DNA from: Brevibacillus brevis NBRC 100599
GTDB lineage: Bacteria > Bacillota > Bacilli > Brevibacillales > Brevibacillaceae
DNA: 64,000 nt
NCBI RefSeq assembly: GCF_000010165.1
Contig: NC_012491.1
Span: forward strand, 3,665,501 to 3,729,500
Reading direction: 5' to 3'
The translations under genes and the position numbers were made by a program. The notes beneath the pieces were generated by a model. That model had not been told where the DNA came from, did not search any database, and saw nothing but the letters and a program-made list of their open reading frames with translations. Position 1 is the first letter of the stretch; each line of letters opens with the position of its first letter. Positions 8,187 through 17,417 of this stretch are shown here, piece by piece.

Positions 8187-10225
8187 GAAATGTTCACCAT
8201 CCCTACGCTTTGCACTTCAACATGTGGTTCGAGCTCGCTGTACGACAAAACGGGAACGTCTGGCATCATGCGATCTACTAATTGACGCAAGTACATTCGA
8301 ACTGCTGGTGATGATAGAATGATCGGCTGTTGACCCGAGTTGATCATTTTGCTCACTTCAGTCGACATGATTTGGAAAATTCGCTGAGACGTTTCCGGAT
8401 CCATCGCCAGATAGCTTCCTTGCTCAGACTGTTCCACACGTTCGGAGATTGCTTTTTCCAATCCTGCTCCAGCTGTAAGCACGCGAAGTGGTTGTCCTGG
8501 CTCCGTAAATTGGAGTGTGATCTGTCTCGCCATCGCTTGTCTCACATATTCTGTCAGTACATCCGGATCTTTTGTATACAAGGCATGATCCGCAAGTGCC
8601 TCGAGAATGACGTGGAGATTTCGAACAGAGACTTTTTCACGCAACAGCTTTTGCAATACTTTTTGTACGTCCCCTATGGCGAGCATACTTGGAATCAGCT
8701 CGTCTACGAGAACTGGTGCTGTCTCCCGAACATTGTCGATCAGGGCCCTTGTCTCTTGGCGACCTAACAATTCGTGGGCATGTCGCTTGATGACCTCTGT
8801 CAGATGTGTAGCCACAACAGATGGCGGATCGACAACTGTATAGCCAGACAGCTCAGCAATCTCCTTATTCTCTTCTGTTACCCATAATGCGGGCAATCCA
8901 AACGCAGGTTCTACGGTTTCTATCCCAACAATGGAATCATCTTCAATCCCCGGGCTCATCGCTAGATAGTGATCCAGCATGATTTCCCCTTTAGCGACCT
9001 GGTTGCCTTTTATTTTGATCATGTATTCATTCGGTCGAAGCTGGATGTTGTCACGTATACGAATAACCGGTACAACGATCCCCATCTCGAGAGCGATTTG
9101 TCTTCGAATCATAATGACTCGATCTAGCAAATCTCCACCCTGCTTCACATCAGCAAGCGGGATTAAGCCATAACCGAATTCGAATTCGATCGGATCGACC
9201 TGCAGCAGGTTCACGACGCTTTCGGGACTGCGTACTTCTTCCATTTGCTGCTCTTCCACCTTGTCGGCGGATTCCTGTATTTGCATCTTTTGGTTCTTCT
9301 CCATTTTCCAAGCAGCAAATGCCATGATCCCGGAAACCGGAAGCACAGGCAGAATTCCAATCGGTGTAAAGAGTCCCAGTAATAGCATACATCCGGATAC
9401 GATATAGAGAAGACGCGGAAAGCTGAACATTTGCTTGACAATGTCTTCTCCCAAACCTTCACCAGAAGTGGAACGCGTTACAATAATACCCGCAGCAGTC
9501 GAGATTAAGAGCGCTGGAATCTGACTCACCAATGCGTCACCGACAGACATGGTAGTGAAACGAGAGGCAGACTCAGCAAAGCTCATATCGTGAATGAGCA
9601 TCCCGATGATAAAACCACCAATAATATTTACGATAAAAATGATAATACCCGCGATGGCGTCCCCTTTTACGAATTTGCTGGCACCATCCATTGCTCCATA
9701 AAAGTCTGCTTCGTTTTCAATCTTTTTTCTTCGGACACGTGCTTCAGCTTCTGTGATCATTCCTGCATTCAGATCCGCATCGATACTCATCTGCTTACCA
9801 GGCATCGCATCGAGCGTAAAGCGTGCTGCTACCTCAGCGACGCGCTCAGAACCTTTGGTGATTACGATAAATTGAATGATGATCAAGATCAGAAACACGA
9901 CGAAACCGACGACTTGATTACCACCGACTACAAAGCTACCGAACGTTTCAATAACTTTACCGCCTTCACCGTGCGAGAGAATATTTCTAGTCGTCGACAC
10001 GTTTAGGGCTAGTCGAAAAAGTGTTGTAATAAGCAAAACCGTCGGAAAGATCGAGAATTCCAAAGTCTCTTTTGTATACATCGACACAAGCAAGATGGTC
10101 AATGCAAGGGAGATATTCAAAATCAACAGCAAATCAAGAAGCGCTGAAGGAAGTGGGATTACCATCATGACAACAATGCTTATGACAAAAAGGATCGTAC
10201 CAACTTCTTTAAATTTGAATCCCAC
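8183..10225 (-). CDS. flhA: flagellar type III export gate protein FlhA
   Basis: 680 residues, usual length. About eight N-terminal membrane segments (residues 10-320) enclose the conserved FHIPEP-family cytoplasmic loop (RFTLDAMPGKQMSIDADL at about 145-165), followed by the large cytosolic domain that docks export substrates and chaperones. It forms the export gate ring with FlhB, FliP, FliQ and FliR. It follows flhB by 18 nt. Confidence 0.97.
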   Translation of the reverse strand: MGFKFKEVGTILFVISIVVMMVIPLPSALLDLLLILNISLALTILLVSMYTKETLEFSIFPTVLLITTLFRLALNVSTTRNILSHGEGGKVIETFGSFVVGGNQVVGFVVFLILIIIQFIVITKGSERVAEVAARFTLDAMPGKQMSIDADLNAGMITEAEARVRRKKIENEADFYGAMDGASKFVKGDAIAGIIIFIVNIIGGFIIGMLIHDMSFAESASRFTTMSVGDALVSQIPALLISTAAGIIVTRSTSGEGLGEDIVKQMFSFPRLLYIVSGCMLLLGLFTPIGILPVLPVSGIMAFAAWKMEKNQKMQIQESADKVEEQQMEEVRSPESVVNLLQVDPIEFEFGYGLIPLADVKQGGDLLDRVIMIRRQIALEMGIVVPVIRIRDNIQLRPNEYMIKIKGNQVAKGEIMLDHYLAMSPGIEDDSIVGIETVEPAFGLPALWVTEENKEIAELSGYTVVDPPSVVATHLTEVIKRHAHELLGRQETRALIDNVRETAPVLVDELIPSMLAIGDVQKVLQKLLREKVSVRNLHVILEALADHALYTKDPDVLTEYVRQAMARQITLQFTEPGQPLRVLTAGAGLEKAISERVEQSEQGSYLAMDPETSQRIFQIMSTEVSKMINSGQQPIILSSPAVRMYLRQLVDRMMPDVPVLSYSELEPHVEVQSVGMVNIS

Positions 10226-10243
10226 TGGTTATCCTCCTTCCAT

Positions 10244-11341
10244 TTATTTCACTTTCCCTTGCAGCTTGTAGACGTACGCGAGAACTTCCGCGACCGCTTT
10301 AAACATCTCTTCGGGAATTTGTTGCCCAACTTCAACTTGACTATAGAGAGCCCGGGCCAAGGGCTTGTTTTCCATGGTAACGATACGATGCTTTTTCGCT
10401 ACTTCCCTTATTTTTAATGCCAGATAGTCTTGCCCTTTGGCGATTACCGTTGGTGCACTCATCGCACTTGCGTCATAGCGAACGGCAACGGCAAAGTGGG
10501 TCGGGTTCGTAATAATGACATCCGCTTTGGGAAGCTCCTGCATCATACGGCGAATGGCCATACTTCTTTGCCGTTCACGAATCTTCCCTTTGATGAGCGG
10601 ATCACCTTCCGCTTGCTTATGCTCGTCCTTGAGATCCTGTTTGGACATCCGCAGATTCTTTTCATGCTCATAACGTTGATAGGCATAGTCCAGAACCGCG
10701 AGAATGAAAAGCAATAACCCGAGATAGATTCCCAGCTTTGTCACCTCTTCGGCAGTAAACGATAGGACTGCTCCGAGAGACAATAAGGAAAGTTGTACAA
10801 CTTGTTCCTTTGCATTCCACAAAATGACGTACGCGACGTATATGCCTGCGCTTATTTTTAATAAAGACTTCAGTAGCTCTACGAGTGAGCGTAAGGAAAA
10901 AATTCTTTTTGCCCCTTTAATCGGATCAATCTTTTCCAACTTCATTTGAAGGGGCTCTGTACTAAAATGCCAGCCTACTTGCATGTAGTTCACCGCAAAC
11001 GCGACAAGAAAACTCAAGCCTAAGATAGGTCCTACAATTTTTATCGCTTCAAATACGAGTTGCATCACCATGACTTTTAAATTTTCTTCATTTAATTGCC
11101 ACGTGGTGTATGTAATCAATGACTCCCGCATCAAATCTTGAAAGGTGCCTAGCATGGTAGAGCCAAGCATCATTAACAGAAAGAAAAATGCTGTCAAAGA
11201 TAGGGCTGGGGAAAGATCCTGACTTTTTGCAACTTGCCCTTTTTTTCGTGCGTCTTGTTTTTTCTTGGGCGTAGCTTTTTCCGTCTTTTCCCCATTAAAA
11301 AATTGAAGATCTACTTGATAAGAAAGCCTCAATTGATTCAT
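10244..11341 (-). CDS. flhB: flagellar export substrate-specificity switch protein FlhB
   Basis: 365 residues with four membrane segments in the first 220 residues and a C-terminal cytoplasmic domain carrying the autocleavage motif NPTH (in VIITNPTHFAVA). Cleavage at N-P switches export from hook to filament proteins, in concert with FliK. The start overlaps the fliR stop (ATGA). Confidence 0.97.
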   Translation of the reverse strand: MNQLRLSYQVDLQFFNGEKTEKATPKKKQDARKKGQVAKSQDLSPALSLTAFFFLLMMLGSTMLGTFQDLMRESLITYTTWQLNEENLKVMVMQLVFEAIKIVGPILGLSFLVAFAVNYMQVGWHFSTEPLQMKLEKIDPIKGAKRIFSLRSLVELLKSLLKISAGIYVAYVILWNAKEQVVQLSLLSLGAVLSFTAEEVTKLGIYLGLLLFILAVLDYAYQRYEHEKNLRMSKQDLKDEHKQAEGDPLIKGKIRERQRSMAIRRMMQELPKADVIITNPTHFAVAVRYDASAMSAPTVIAKGQDYLALKIREVAKKHRIVTMENKPLARALYSQVEVGQQIPEEMFKAVAEVLAYVYKLQGKVK

Positions 11342-12120
11342 GGTGATCCTCCGAGCGATTTCATCATTTCTGCAAGTGCCCGGAACATATTCCCAAACAA
11401 TCCGTTCAGGGTCAGCAAGAACGCAGGCATCACTACGATAAGTAGTAAAAAGCCGGCAAGCAGTTTAATGGGCAAACCCACCACAAAGATATTAAACTGC
11501 GGGACAGATTTGGCGATAATACCAAGAGAGAGATCAACCAGAAACAATGCAACGACGATCGGTGCCGCAATCATAAACGCACTCGTAAACATCGTTAGAA
11601 ATGTCTTTACTGCTGTCATCATGACGTTTTCGCTTCCGAAAGCCGCCCACATGATGTCCACCGGTATAACCTGGTAACTGCTTATCACACCTCGTATCAG
11701 CATGTGATGCCCGTCGATACTGAAAAAGTACAAGACAGCGAGAATGTTTTTGAAGTTACCTGTCACTGGGATATACGCACCCGTTTTCGGGTCAATCACG
11801 TTTGCCATGGCAAGACCCATCTGCATGTCCATCAGTCCGCCGGCAACCTGAATGGCAATAAACATCATTTCACATATGTAACCAAGAATGACACCAACAA
11901 GCGCTTCTTTTATGACATACATAACAAATGTCAAATCCATTGGAATCTCGCCTTGTACGGGCAAGGATTGAAAGCTGATGACGGCAATGATAAACGCGAG
12001 CGCGATTTTAAACTGATTCGGTACTCCACGAATGGAAAAGAACGGAGCCGTTACAAAAAAAGCACTCATTCGGACAAAAACAAGCATGAATATGGGTAAA
12101 TACATCAGAAAAAGATTCAT
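11338..12120 (-). CDS. fliR: flagellar export gate protein FliR
   Basis: 260 residues, about six hydrophobic membrane segments throughout, with conserved FliR stretches such as LGYICEMMFIAIQVAGGLMD near residue 80. Together with FliP and FliQ it builds the export channel. It begins 3 nt after fliQ and overlaps flhB by 4 nt. Confidence 0.96.
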   Translation of the reverse strand: MNLFLMYLPIFMLVFVRMSAFFVTAPFFSIRGVPNQFKIALAFIIAVISFQSLPVQGEIPMDLTFVMYVIKEALVGVILGYICEMMFIAIQVAGGLMDMQMGLAMANVIDPKTGAYIPVTGNFKNILAVLYFFSIDGHHMLIRGVISSYQVIPVDIMWAAFGSENVMMTAVKTFLTMFTSAFMIAAPIVVALFLVDLSLGIIAKSVPQFNIFVVGLPIKLLAGFLLLIVVMPAFLLTLNGLFGNMFRALAEMMKSLGGSP

Positions 12121-12123
12121 ATG

Positions 12124-12393
12124 CTACCCAACAAAACGATGAAGGTTACCGAAGATCCCCATCGTAAAATCAAGCAGTACCCGAAGCATCCATGGACCAG
12201 CAGCCAAGATCACAACAAATACGGCCACGATCTTCGGAATGAAAGCGAGTGTCTGCTCCTGAATTTGTGTCGTTGCCTGAAAGACACTGACCATCAAACC
12301 GACCAGCAAGGCGACCCCAAGTGCGGGTGCCGAAATCAGCAGGATGGTATAAACAGAGCTTTGGGCAATCTGCATAAGTAATTCTTGTGTCAT
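12124..12393 (-). CDS. fliQ: flagellar export gate protein FliQ
   Basis: 89 residues with two membrane helices, the standard FliQ size and layout (VSVFQATTQIQEQTLAFIPK in the middle is the conserved inter-helix segment). It is part of the FliPQR export gate and sits between fliP and fliR. Confidence 0.96.
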   Translation of the reverse strand: MTQELLMQIAQSSVYTILLISAPALGVALLVGLMVSVFQATTQIQEQTLAFIPKIVAVFVVILAAGPWMLRVLLDFTMGIFGNLHRFVG

Positions 12394-12423
12394 GCTCTAC
12401 CTCCTGAGGCATTCGGAATGTCG

Positions 12424-13185
12424 CTAAAAACTGGTCAAAAGTGATTTCACAATGAGATACCAGCCGTCCACCATGATGAACAATAAAATCTTAAACGGCA
12501 ATGAAATCATCACCGGCGGTAACATCATCATCCCCATCCCCATCAAAATACTGGAGATGATCATATCAATTACGAGAAAAGGAATGAATATCATAAAGCC
12601 GATCTGAAAAGCCGTCTTCAATTCGCTGATGGCATAAGCAGGTACCAGCGCATTCAAAGGAATATCTTGGATCGTTTTTGGTCGTTCGGCTTTTGTGTAT
12701 TCCAGAAAAAGTGCTAAATCTTTTTCACGCGTCTGTTTTGCCATAAATTGCTTAAAGGGTATGACCGCCGCGTCAAATGCCTGCTGTTGCGTTAGCTTTC
12801 CTTGCATAAATGGCTGCACGGCTGTTTCGTTTACTTGTCCGAGTGTTGGGGCCATTATGAAAAATGTCATAAATAACGCAAGAGCAATCAATACCTGATT
12901 CGGTGGCATTTGCTGAGTTGCCAACGCATTTCTTACAAAAGACAAGACAATGATAATTCGCGCAAAACTAGTCATTAAAAGCAAAATCGCTGGAGCTACA
13001 GATAATACTGTCAAAATCAGTAACAGCTGAATGGCCGTTGATGTCTCCTGCGGTGTTCCTGTTCCGCCGCCTATCTTCAAATCAATGCTTGGAACAAGCG
13101 GTGTCCCCACTGGCGCCGCCATGGCCATATCAGGTACGGATAGCAACACTGCGACAAGCATCAGCACCTGCAAAAAATATTTCAT
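12424..13185 (-). CDS. fliP: flagellar export gate protein FliP
   Basis: 253 residues from ATG 13185, which has an AGAGGGG ribosome site and starts with a cleavable signal peptide (about 1-24, ending AMA). Four membrane segments follow, with the family signature FARIIIVLSFVRNALATQQMP and a C-terminal GMGMMMLPPVMISLPFK. It overlaps the fliO stop by 4 nt. Codons upstream to 13263 are open but lie inside fliO. Confidence 0.96.
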   Translation of the reverse strand: MKYFLQVLMLVAVLLSVPDMAMAAPVGTPLVPSIDLKIGGGTGTPQETSTAIQLLLILTVLSVAPAILLLMTSFARIIIVLSFVRNALATQQMPPNQVLIALALFMTFFIMAPTLGQVNETAVQPFMQGKLTQQQAFDAAVIPFKQFMAKQTREKDLALFLEYTKAERPKTIQDIPLNALVPAYAISELKTAFQIGFMIFIPFLVIDMIISSILMGMGMMMLPPVMISLPFKILLFIMVDGWYLIVKSLLTSF

Positions 13186-13862
13186 TTTTGGTCCCCTCTG
13201 TCCTGAGCTTGCTCGTTCTTCCAATGTTCTGTTTGGTTTGGACGATTCTTCAAGTCGTTCCATTGACCTTGCAACAGATCTTGAAAGCTTTTCCCGTCCA
13301 TTTCAGAAGAAAACAAGATTTCTTCTTCTGCCTGCTTTTTCTTACCGAACGGAAGCCATTCTAGCGAGAATGGGCTTTTCATCGGTTTGATCTCAGCGTC
13401 AGCCAAAATCAAATCTACCTCTTCACCCGGTTCGATTCTACGAAGCAATTGAACGTTTTCTCCTACTCCCACGATGTACAATGACTCACCGATCATAACA
13501 ACCTGCAGTGTTTTGCCATTACCTAGCGCAGTTGCGCTAATCACTTTAATCGGTCCATGACTTTGAGCCCCTTGACGTCGACCAAGAAAACGGAGCAATA
13601 AAAAGATCAATACAGCAATAAAGCCAAGCGAAAAGATGACTTGAACCAGATACCCGATCATACTTCCTGTTCCGCTGCCCGGAATGGCCGCCGGCTGTTC
13701 ACTGCCGGCGGGCGCATTGCTAGTTGGCACTTTTCCCTTGTTGTACGCATCCGCTACTGAACCTTCCGCAAAAGCGGTACTCGGCAGGGAGGAGACGAAA
13801 AGCAACAGGATCAGACTGAAGACTAAAATGAGTCTTGCCCCTGCATTCCGGATCATCATCAT
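13182..13862 (-). CDS. fliO: flagellar biosynthesis protein FliO (FliZ of Bacillus)
   Basis: 226 residues starting at ATG 13862, where the cheY stop and the start overlap (TAATG) and two more ATG codons follow at once. N-terminal signal-type segment (about 6-32), a Ser/Pro/Gly linker, a second membrane helix (about 70-93, ending at RFLGRR), then a basic cytoplasmic tail. FliO helps FliP fold or assemble. Sequence is weakly conserved in this family, so the call leans on length, topology and position between cheY and fliP. Confidence 0.88.
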   Translation of the reverse strand: MMMIRNAGARLILVFSLILLLFVSSLPSTAFAEGSVADAYNKGKVPTSNAPAGSEQPAAIPGSGTGSMIGYLVQVIFSLGFIAVLIFLLLRFLGRRQGAQSHGPIKVISATALGNGKTLQVVMIGESLYIVGVGENVQLLRRIEPGEEVDLILADAEIKPMKSPFSLEWLPFGKKKQAEEEILFSSEMDGKSFQDLLQGQWNDLKNRPNQTEHWKNEQAQDRGDQK

Positions 13863-14224
13863 TAGCTCATTGTCTTTTTGATCGCTTCCAAAACGCGATC
13901 CGCTTGGAATGGTTTTACGATGAAGTCTTTTGCGCCCGCCTGGATCGCATCGATTACCATCGCTTGTTGTCCCATCGCAGAGCACATGATAACGCGCGCG
14001 TTAGGATCCAACTTTTTAATTTCTTTCAGTGCAGAAATTCCATCCATCTCTGGCATGGTAATATCCATGGTTACGAGATCAGGTCCCAATTCTTTGTATT
14101 TTTCAACTGCTTGTGCACCGTCACTTGCTTCCCCTACGACGCTGTACCCGTTTTTCGAAAGAATTTCCTTGATCATCATACGCATGAACGCTGCATCGTC
14201 GACGATTAAAACTTTGTTAGACAT
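13862..14224 (-). CDS. cheY: chemotaxis response regulator CheY
   Basis: 120 residues from ATG 14224, with GGGAGGAG upstream. A single receiver domain: acidic pair D9-D10, phospho-acceptor D54 (VTMDITMP), Thr/Ser at about 82 (CSAMGQ), Lys at about 104 (FIVKPF). CheY-P binds FliM/FliY at the motor switch. The gene sits between fliY and fliO, the usual place in Bacillus-type operons. Confidence 0.97.
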   Translation of the reverse strand: MSNKVLIVDDAAFMRMMIKEILSKNGYSVVGEASDGAQAVEKYKELGPDLVTMDITMPEMDGISALKEIKKLDPNARVIMCSAMGQQAMVIDAIQAGAKDFIVKPFQADRVLEAIKKTMS

Positions 14225-14260
14225 GAATAGCTCCTCCCTAATGCTTCCCACTTGATTGGT

Positions 14261-15628
14261 TTATTGTAATTTTTGAACACGATCTATCTGACTGATGATG
14301 TCTGTAACACGAACCCCAAAGTTCTCATCAATGACGACAACCTCGCCCTTGGCAATTAATTTGTTGTTCACCAATATGTCTACATGCTCACCTGCCAGCT
14401 TGTCCAACTGTATAATCGATCCAGCGGACAAGTCAAGGATTTCTCTAATGAGCTTTTTCGTACGTCCTAACTCAACTGTTACCTGTAATGGAATATCGTG
14501 AAGCAAGTTCAAATTCTGTATGTCTCCTGTATACATAGGAGCACCTCCAAGTGGAGCAAATTGTGCTGGTACTACATTCGCCTGATTAGCGGCAGGACCT
14601 CCGAAATGCTGTGGTGTTGGCGGAGCCATTGGAGGCTGCTGATACATTCCTGGGTACGGAGCGTAGCCAGGTGGCATCATTTGTTGTCCATACGCGTCAG
14701 GATACATCGGCGGCTGTCCTGGGTAGCCCATTGGCGGTGCGTAACCCGGCGGTTGCTGATACATTGGCTGTTGCTGTGCCTGTGACGGCTGCGCTACAGG
14801 CGGTACGTGGCTCTGTGGCTGCTCTTGCATACTTTGCTGGACAGAAGGAGCCGACAGACCCATAGCTGGCAGAGAAGGCATCTCTATCTCATCTATGAGG
14901 GCCGCTGCTGCTTCTTCATCCCCTGCACCTCCAACTAGTCGATCAATCATCTTTTTCGCAAAGGAAAGAGGGAGAAGCTGCATAATATTTGAATCGATAA
15001 GTTCACCATGTTCTCCTACCTTTAAGCGGAAAGATACCTTCACCAGAGGACTGTCATCATCAGAGAAGCTGTCTCCACCCTTGCCTTGCGCCAGATCCAT
15101 TACATCGATGCCTGGTGGCGTAATATTAATGAACTGGTTGAAAATCGTCGACATGGACGTAGCAGCTGAGCCCATCATCTGATTCATTGCTTCCTGAACC
15201 GCGCTGATATGAAGCTCAGACATTTCAGTGCTCGCTGGTCTACCATCTCCGCCCATCATCAGATCCGCAATAACAGCAGCATCTTCCATGCGAATGACGA
15301 GCAGGTTTATTCCTTTGAATCCATCTGTATATTCCACATGGACAGCCACGTGAGGAATCGGAAATTCGCTTTCCAATTCATCAACATTGACTACGGAAAC
15401 AGTAGGGGTTGTAATATCTACCTTTTGACTTAACAAAGTAGATAACGCAGTAGCTGCGCTCCCAAAGGAGATATTACCAATTTCTCCGAGTGCATCCTGT
15501 TCAAACGGGGACAGAAATTCGGCAACATCCTGGGTTACTGCCGATACAGCTTCCTCTTCGTCCTCAACCAAGTTGTTCGCACGTAACAGCGCGTCAATCT
15601 CGTCTTGAGAAAGCATATCTCTACTCAT
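14261..15628 (-). CDS. fliY: flagellar motor switch phosphatase FliY
   Basis: 455 residues, longer than the roughly 380 of Bacillus subtilis FliY. N-terminal CheY-P binding segment (LSQDEIDALLR), then a CheC-like phosphatase domain with two sites (LGEIGNISFGSAATAL; VQEAMNQMMGSAATSM), a long Pro/Gln/Met/Tyr-rich linker (about 265-350, with recurring PPGYAP and YQQPP units), and a C-terminal FliN/SpoA domain. It forms the C ring and dephosphorylates CheY-P. The extra length is almost all linker. It overlaps fliM by 8 nt. Confidence 0.96.
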   Translation of the reverse strand: MSRDMLSQDEIDALLRANNLVEDEEEAVSAVTQDVAEFLSPFEQDALGEIGNISFGSAATALSTLLSQKVDITTPTVSVVNVDELESEFPIPHVAVHVEYTDGFKGINLLVIRMEDAAVIADLMMGGDGRPASTEMSELHISAVQEAMNQMMGSAATSMSTIFNQFINITPPGIDVMDLAQGKGGDSFSDDDSPLVKVSFRLKVGEHGELIDSNIMQLLPLSFAKKMIDRLVGGAGDEEAAAALIDEIEMPSLPAMGLSAPSVQQSMQEQPQSHVPPVAQPSQAQQQPMYQQPPGYAPPMGYPGQPPMYPDAYGQQMMPPGYAPYPGMYQQPPMAPPTPQHFGGPAANQANVVPAQFAPLGGAPMYTGDIQNLNLLHDIPLQVTVELGRTKKLIREILDLSAGSIIQLDKLAGEHVDILVNNKLIAKGEVVVIDENFGVRVTDIISQIDRVQKLQ

Positions 15629-16616
15629 TTTGTTCCTCCCCCTCCTCTATGACTTCATCAATCTGTACGGCGACTCTTCCTTTATGCGTTCCTGGCTGAC
15701 CCAAAAACTTTAAGTGGTTGCCAACTTTAATTTTCAACTTGTTGTCGATCGATTGATCTAATTGAATGACGTCGCCTTTTTGTAGCTGCAAGAAATCTCC
15801 TACTGTAATCGTAGCTGTTCCCATCTCAGCAACAATCGGTAATTTTGCAACTTTTACTCGCTCTTCTACACGCAGGCGCTCTTCTTCATCCCGCGTTTTC
15901 TTCTGTTTGGAGAACCAGTATTGTCCAGACAGCTTTGTCATGATTGGCTCCAGTACCACGTGAGGCAAACAGAGATTGATCATTCCTGTTGTATCGCCGA
16001 TTTTGGTACTAAAAGAGATTACCACGACAATCTCATTAGGTGAGACGATCTGCATGAACTGTGGATTCATTTCCAAGCCTTCCTGATACGGGTCCAGTTC
16101 AATGATTTGCTTCCATGCCTCGTGGAAAGTATCCAGCGCTTTGCCGAATACGCGTTCCATCACCGTTGTTTCAATTTCCGTAAGGGCGCCCATTTTTTCC
16201 GGAATCGCCCCCTGTCCTCCCAGAAGTCGATCCAACATGGTATAGGCGATGTTTGGATTTACTTCCAAAACCATTCGTCCTTCCAGCGGAGGAGCTTCAA
16301 AGATGTTCAAGATGGTCATCTTGGGAATAGAACGTATAAATTCGTCATACGGCAATTGATCGACGGAGGCAACCGTAATTTGCACGAAGGTACGGAGCTG
16401 AGCTGAAAAATACGTAGTCAACAGCCTCGCGTAGTTTTCATGGATTCGCGTTAAACCACGGATCTGATCTTTCGAGAATCGCAGGGCGCGTTTGAAATCA
16501 TATACTTTGACTTTACGCTCAGTTTCTTCCTTTTTCAGCTCGTTGGCATCCATTTCGCCCGAAGATAGGGCGGCCAACAGCGCATCAATCTCACTCTGTG
16601 AGAGAACCTCGGCCAT
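15621..16616 (-). CDS. fliM: flagellar motor switch protein FliM
   Basis: 331 residues. N-terminal CheY-P-binding peptide (LSQSEIDALLAAL), CheC-like middle domain with the GGxG-type FliM signature (MLDRLLGGQGAIPE), and a C-terminal SpoA domain (about 255-325). C-ring component that sets rotation direction. Confidence 0.97.
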   Translation of the reverse strand: MAEVLSQSEIDALLAALSSGEMDANELKKEETERKVKVYDFKRALRFSKDQIRGLTRIHENYARLLTTYFSAQLRTFVQITVASVDQLPYDEFIRSIPKMTILNIFEAPPLEGRMVLEVNPNIAYTMLDRLLGGQGAIPEKMGALTEIETTVMERVFGKALDTFHEAWKQIIELDPYQEGLEMNPQFMQIVSPNEIVVVISFSTKIGDTTGMINLCLPHVVLEPIMTKLSGQYWFSKQKKTRDEEERLRVEERVKVAKLPIVAEMGTATITVGDFLQLQKGDVIQLDQSIDNKLKIKVGNHLKFLGQPGTHKGRVAVQIDEVIEEGEEQNE

Positions 16617-16655
16617 ATGTCGTCACCTCCTTGCTATGTATACCATAATCGCTTC

Positions 16656-17111
16656 CTATGACAAGACGCGTTTGGTTGTCACTACTTGAACAATCTTACC
16701 CTCTTGCATCAGGGAGCTGATTTCATTCATGATTTTTGCTTCCAGCTTGTTCACACCTTCAGTTCCTTTTATGTCTTCTGGTGTCAACCCCGCCAATGTT
16801 TTAATAATCACCTGATTGACTTGCGGCAAACGCTGTTCCAACTCTGTTTTGGCAGCAGAACTGTCAGCCGTAATGCTAAAGCGTACAATCATGTAATTAT
16901 TCGTTAGCAAGTTCGTAGTAATTTCGCCAGTGTCAACGGAGAACTCTTTTATTTCCCCTGCCGTGAGCGGCTTCACTTCTTGCTCTTCCGTCGAAGCTGT
17001 TTGCGCAGCTGGAGAGAGATAGGTTTGCCAGAGAACAAACGAGATCACTCCCAGTAGCGATATCGCGATGATAATAATTAGAGCCATGTTAAACAATCGA
17101 TTTTGAAACAT
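16656..17111 (-). CDS. fliL: flagellar basal body-associated protein FliL
   Basis: 151 residues, one membrane helix near the N terminus (about 8-30) followed by an extracytoplasmic domain, as in FliL, which surrounds the stator units. It follows flbD by 15 nt and precedes fliM. Confidence 0.93.
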   Translation of the reverse strand: MFQNRLFNMALIIIIAISLLGVISFVLWQTYLSPAAQTASTEEQEVKPLTAGEIKEFSVDTGEITTNLLTNNYMIVRFSITADSSAAKTELEQRLPQVNQVIIKTLAGLTPEDIKGTEGVNKLEAKIMNEISSLMQEGKIVQVVTTKRVLS

Positions 17112-17126
17112 CGCTAATGCCTCCCG

Positions 17127-17348
17127 CTATTCATTTGAATCACCCGGCATTTTCGGTACAGAAGTTGCCGGAGGAACATTATGATAAAAAGCCTGAACAC
17201 GTTCAGCGATGGATTCCACCGAATCCTTCACGATGTACTTTCTGTCGTTGAACAGCGTAATTACGCTATCCGGAGTTCCTTCAACAGTTTCAATGTGAGT
17301 GATGTTCAGATAAAAAGTAGAACCGTTAAACCGCGTTAACTTAATCAT
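17127..17348 (-). CDS. flbD: FlbD/SwrD family flagellar protein
   Basis: 73 residues, whole-length match to the short FlbD/SwrD family (MIKLTRFNGSTFYLN start, then IETVEGTPDSVITL and a YIVKDS segment). In Bacillus subtilis SwrD raises motor torque. It lies between flgE and fliL, its usual neighbourhood. Confidence 0.92.
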   Translation of the reverse strand: MIKLTRFNGSTFYLNITHIETVEGTPDSVITLFNDRKYIVKDSVESIAERVQAFYHNVPPATSVPKMPGDSNE

Positions 17349-17417
17349 TGGCTGCTCCTTTCCGGATCAAGCTGGGGAAGGCTTAGAACACTTCCCCGGC
17401 TTTTCCGTTAAACGAAA

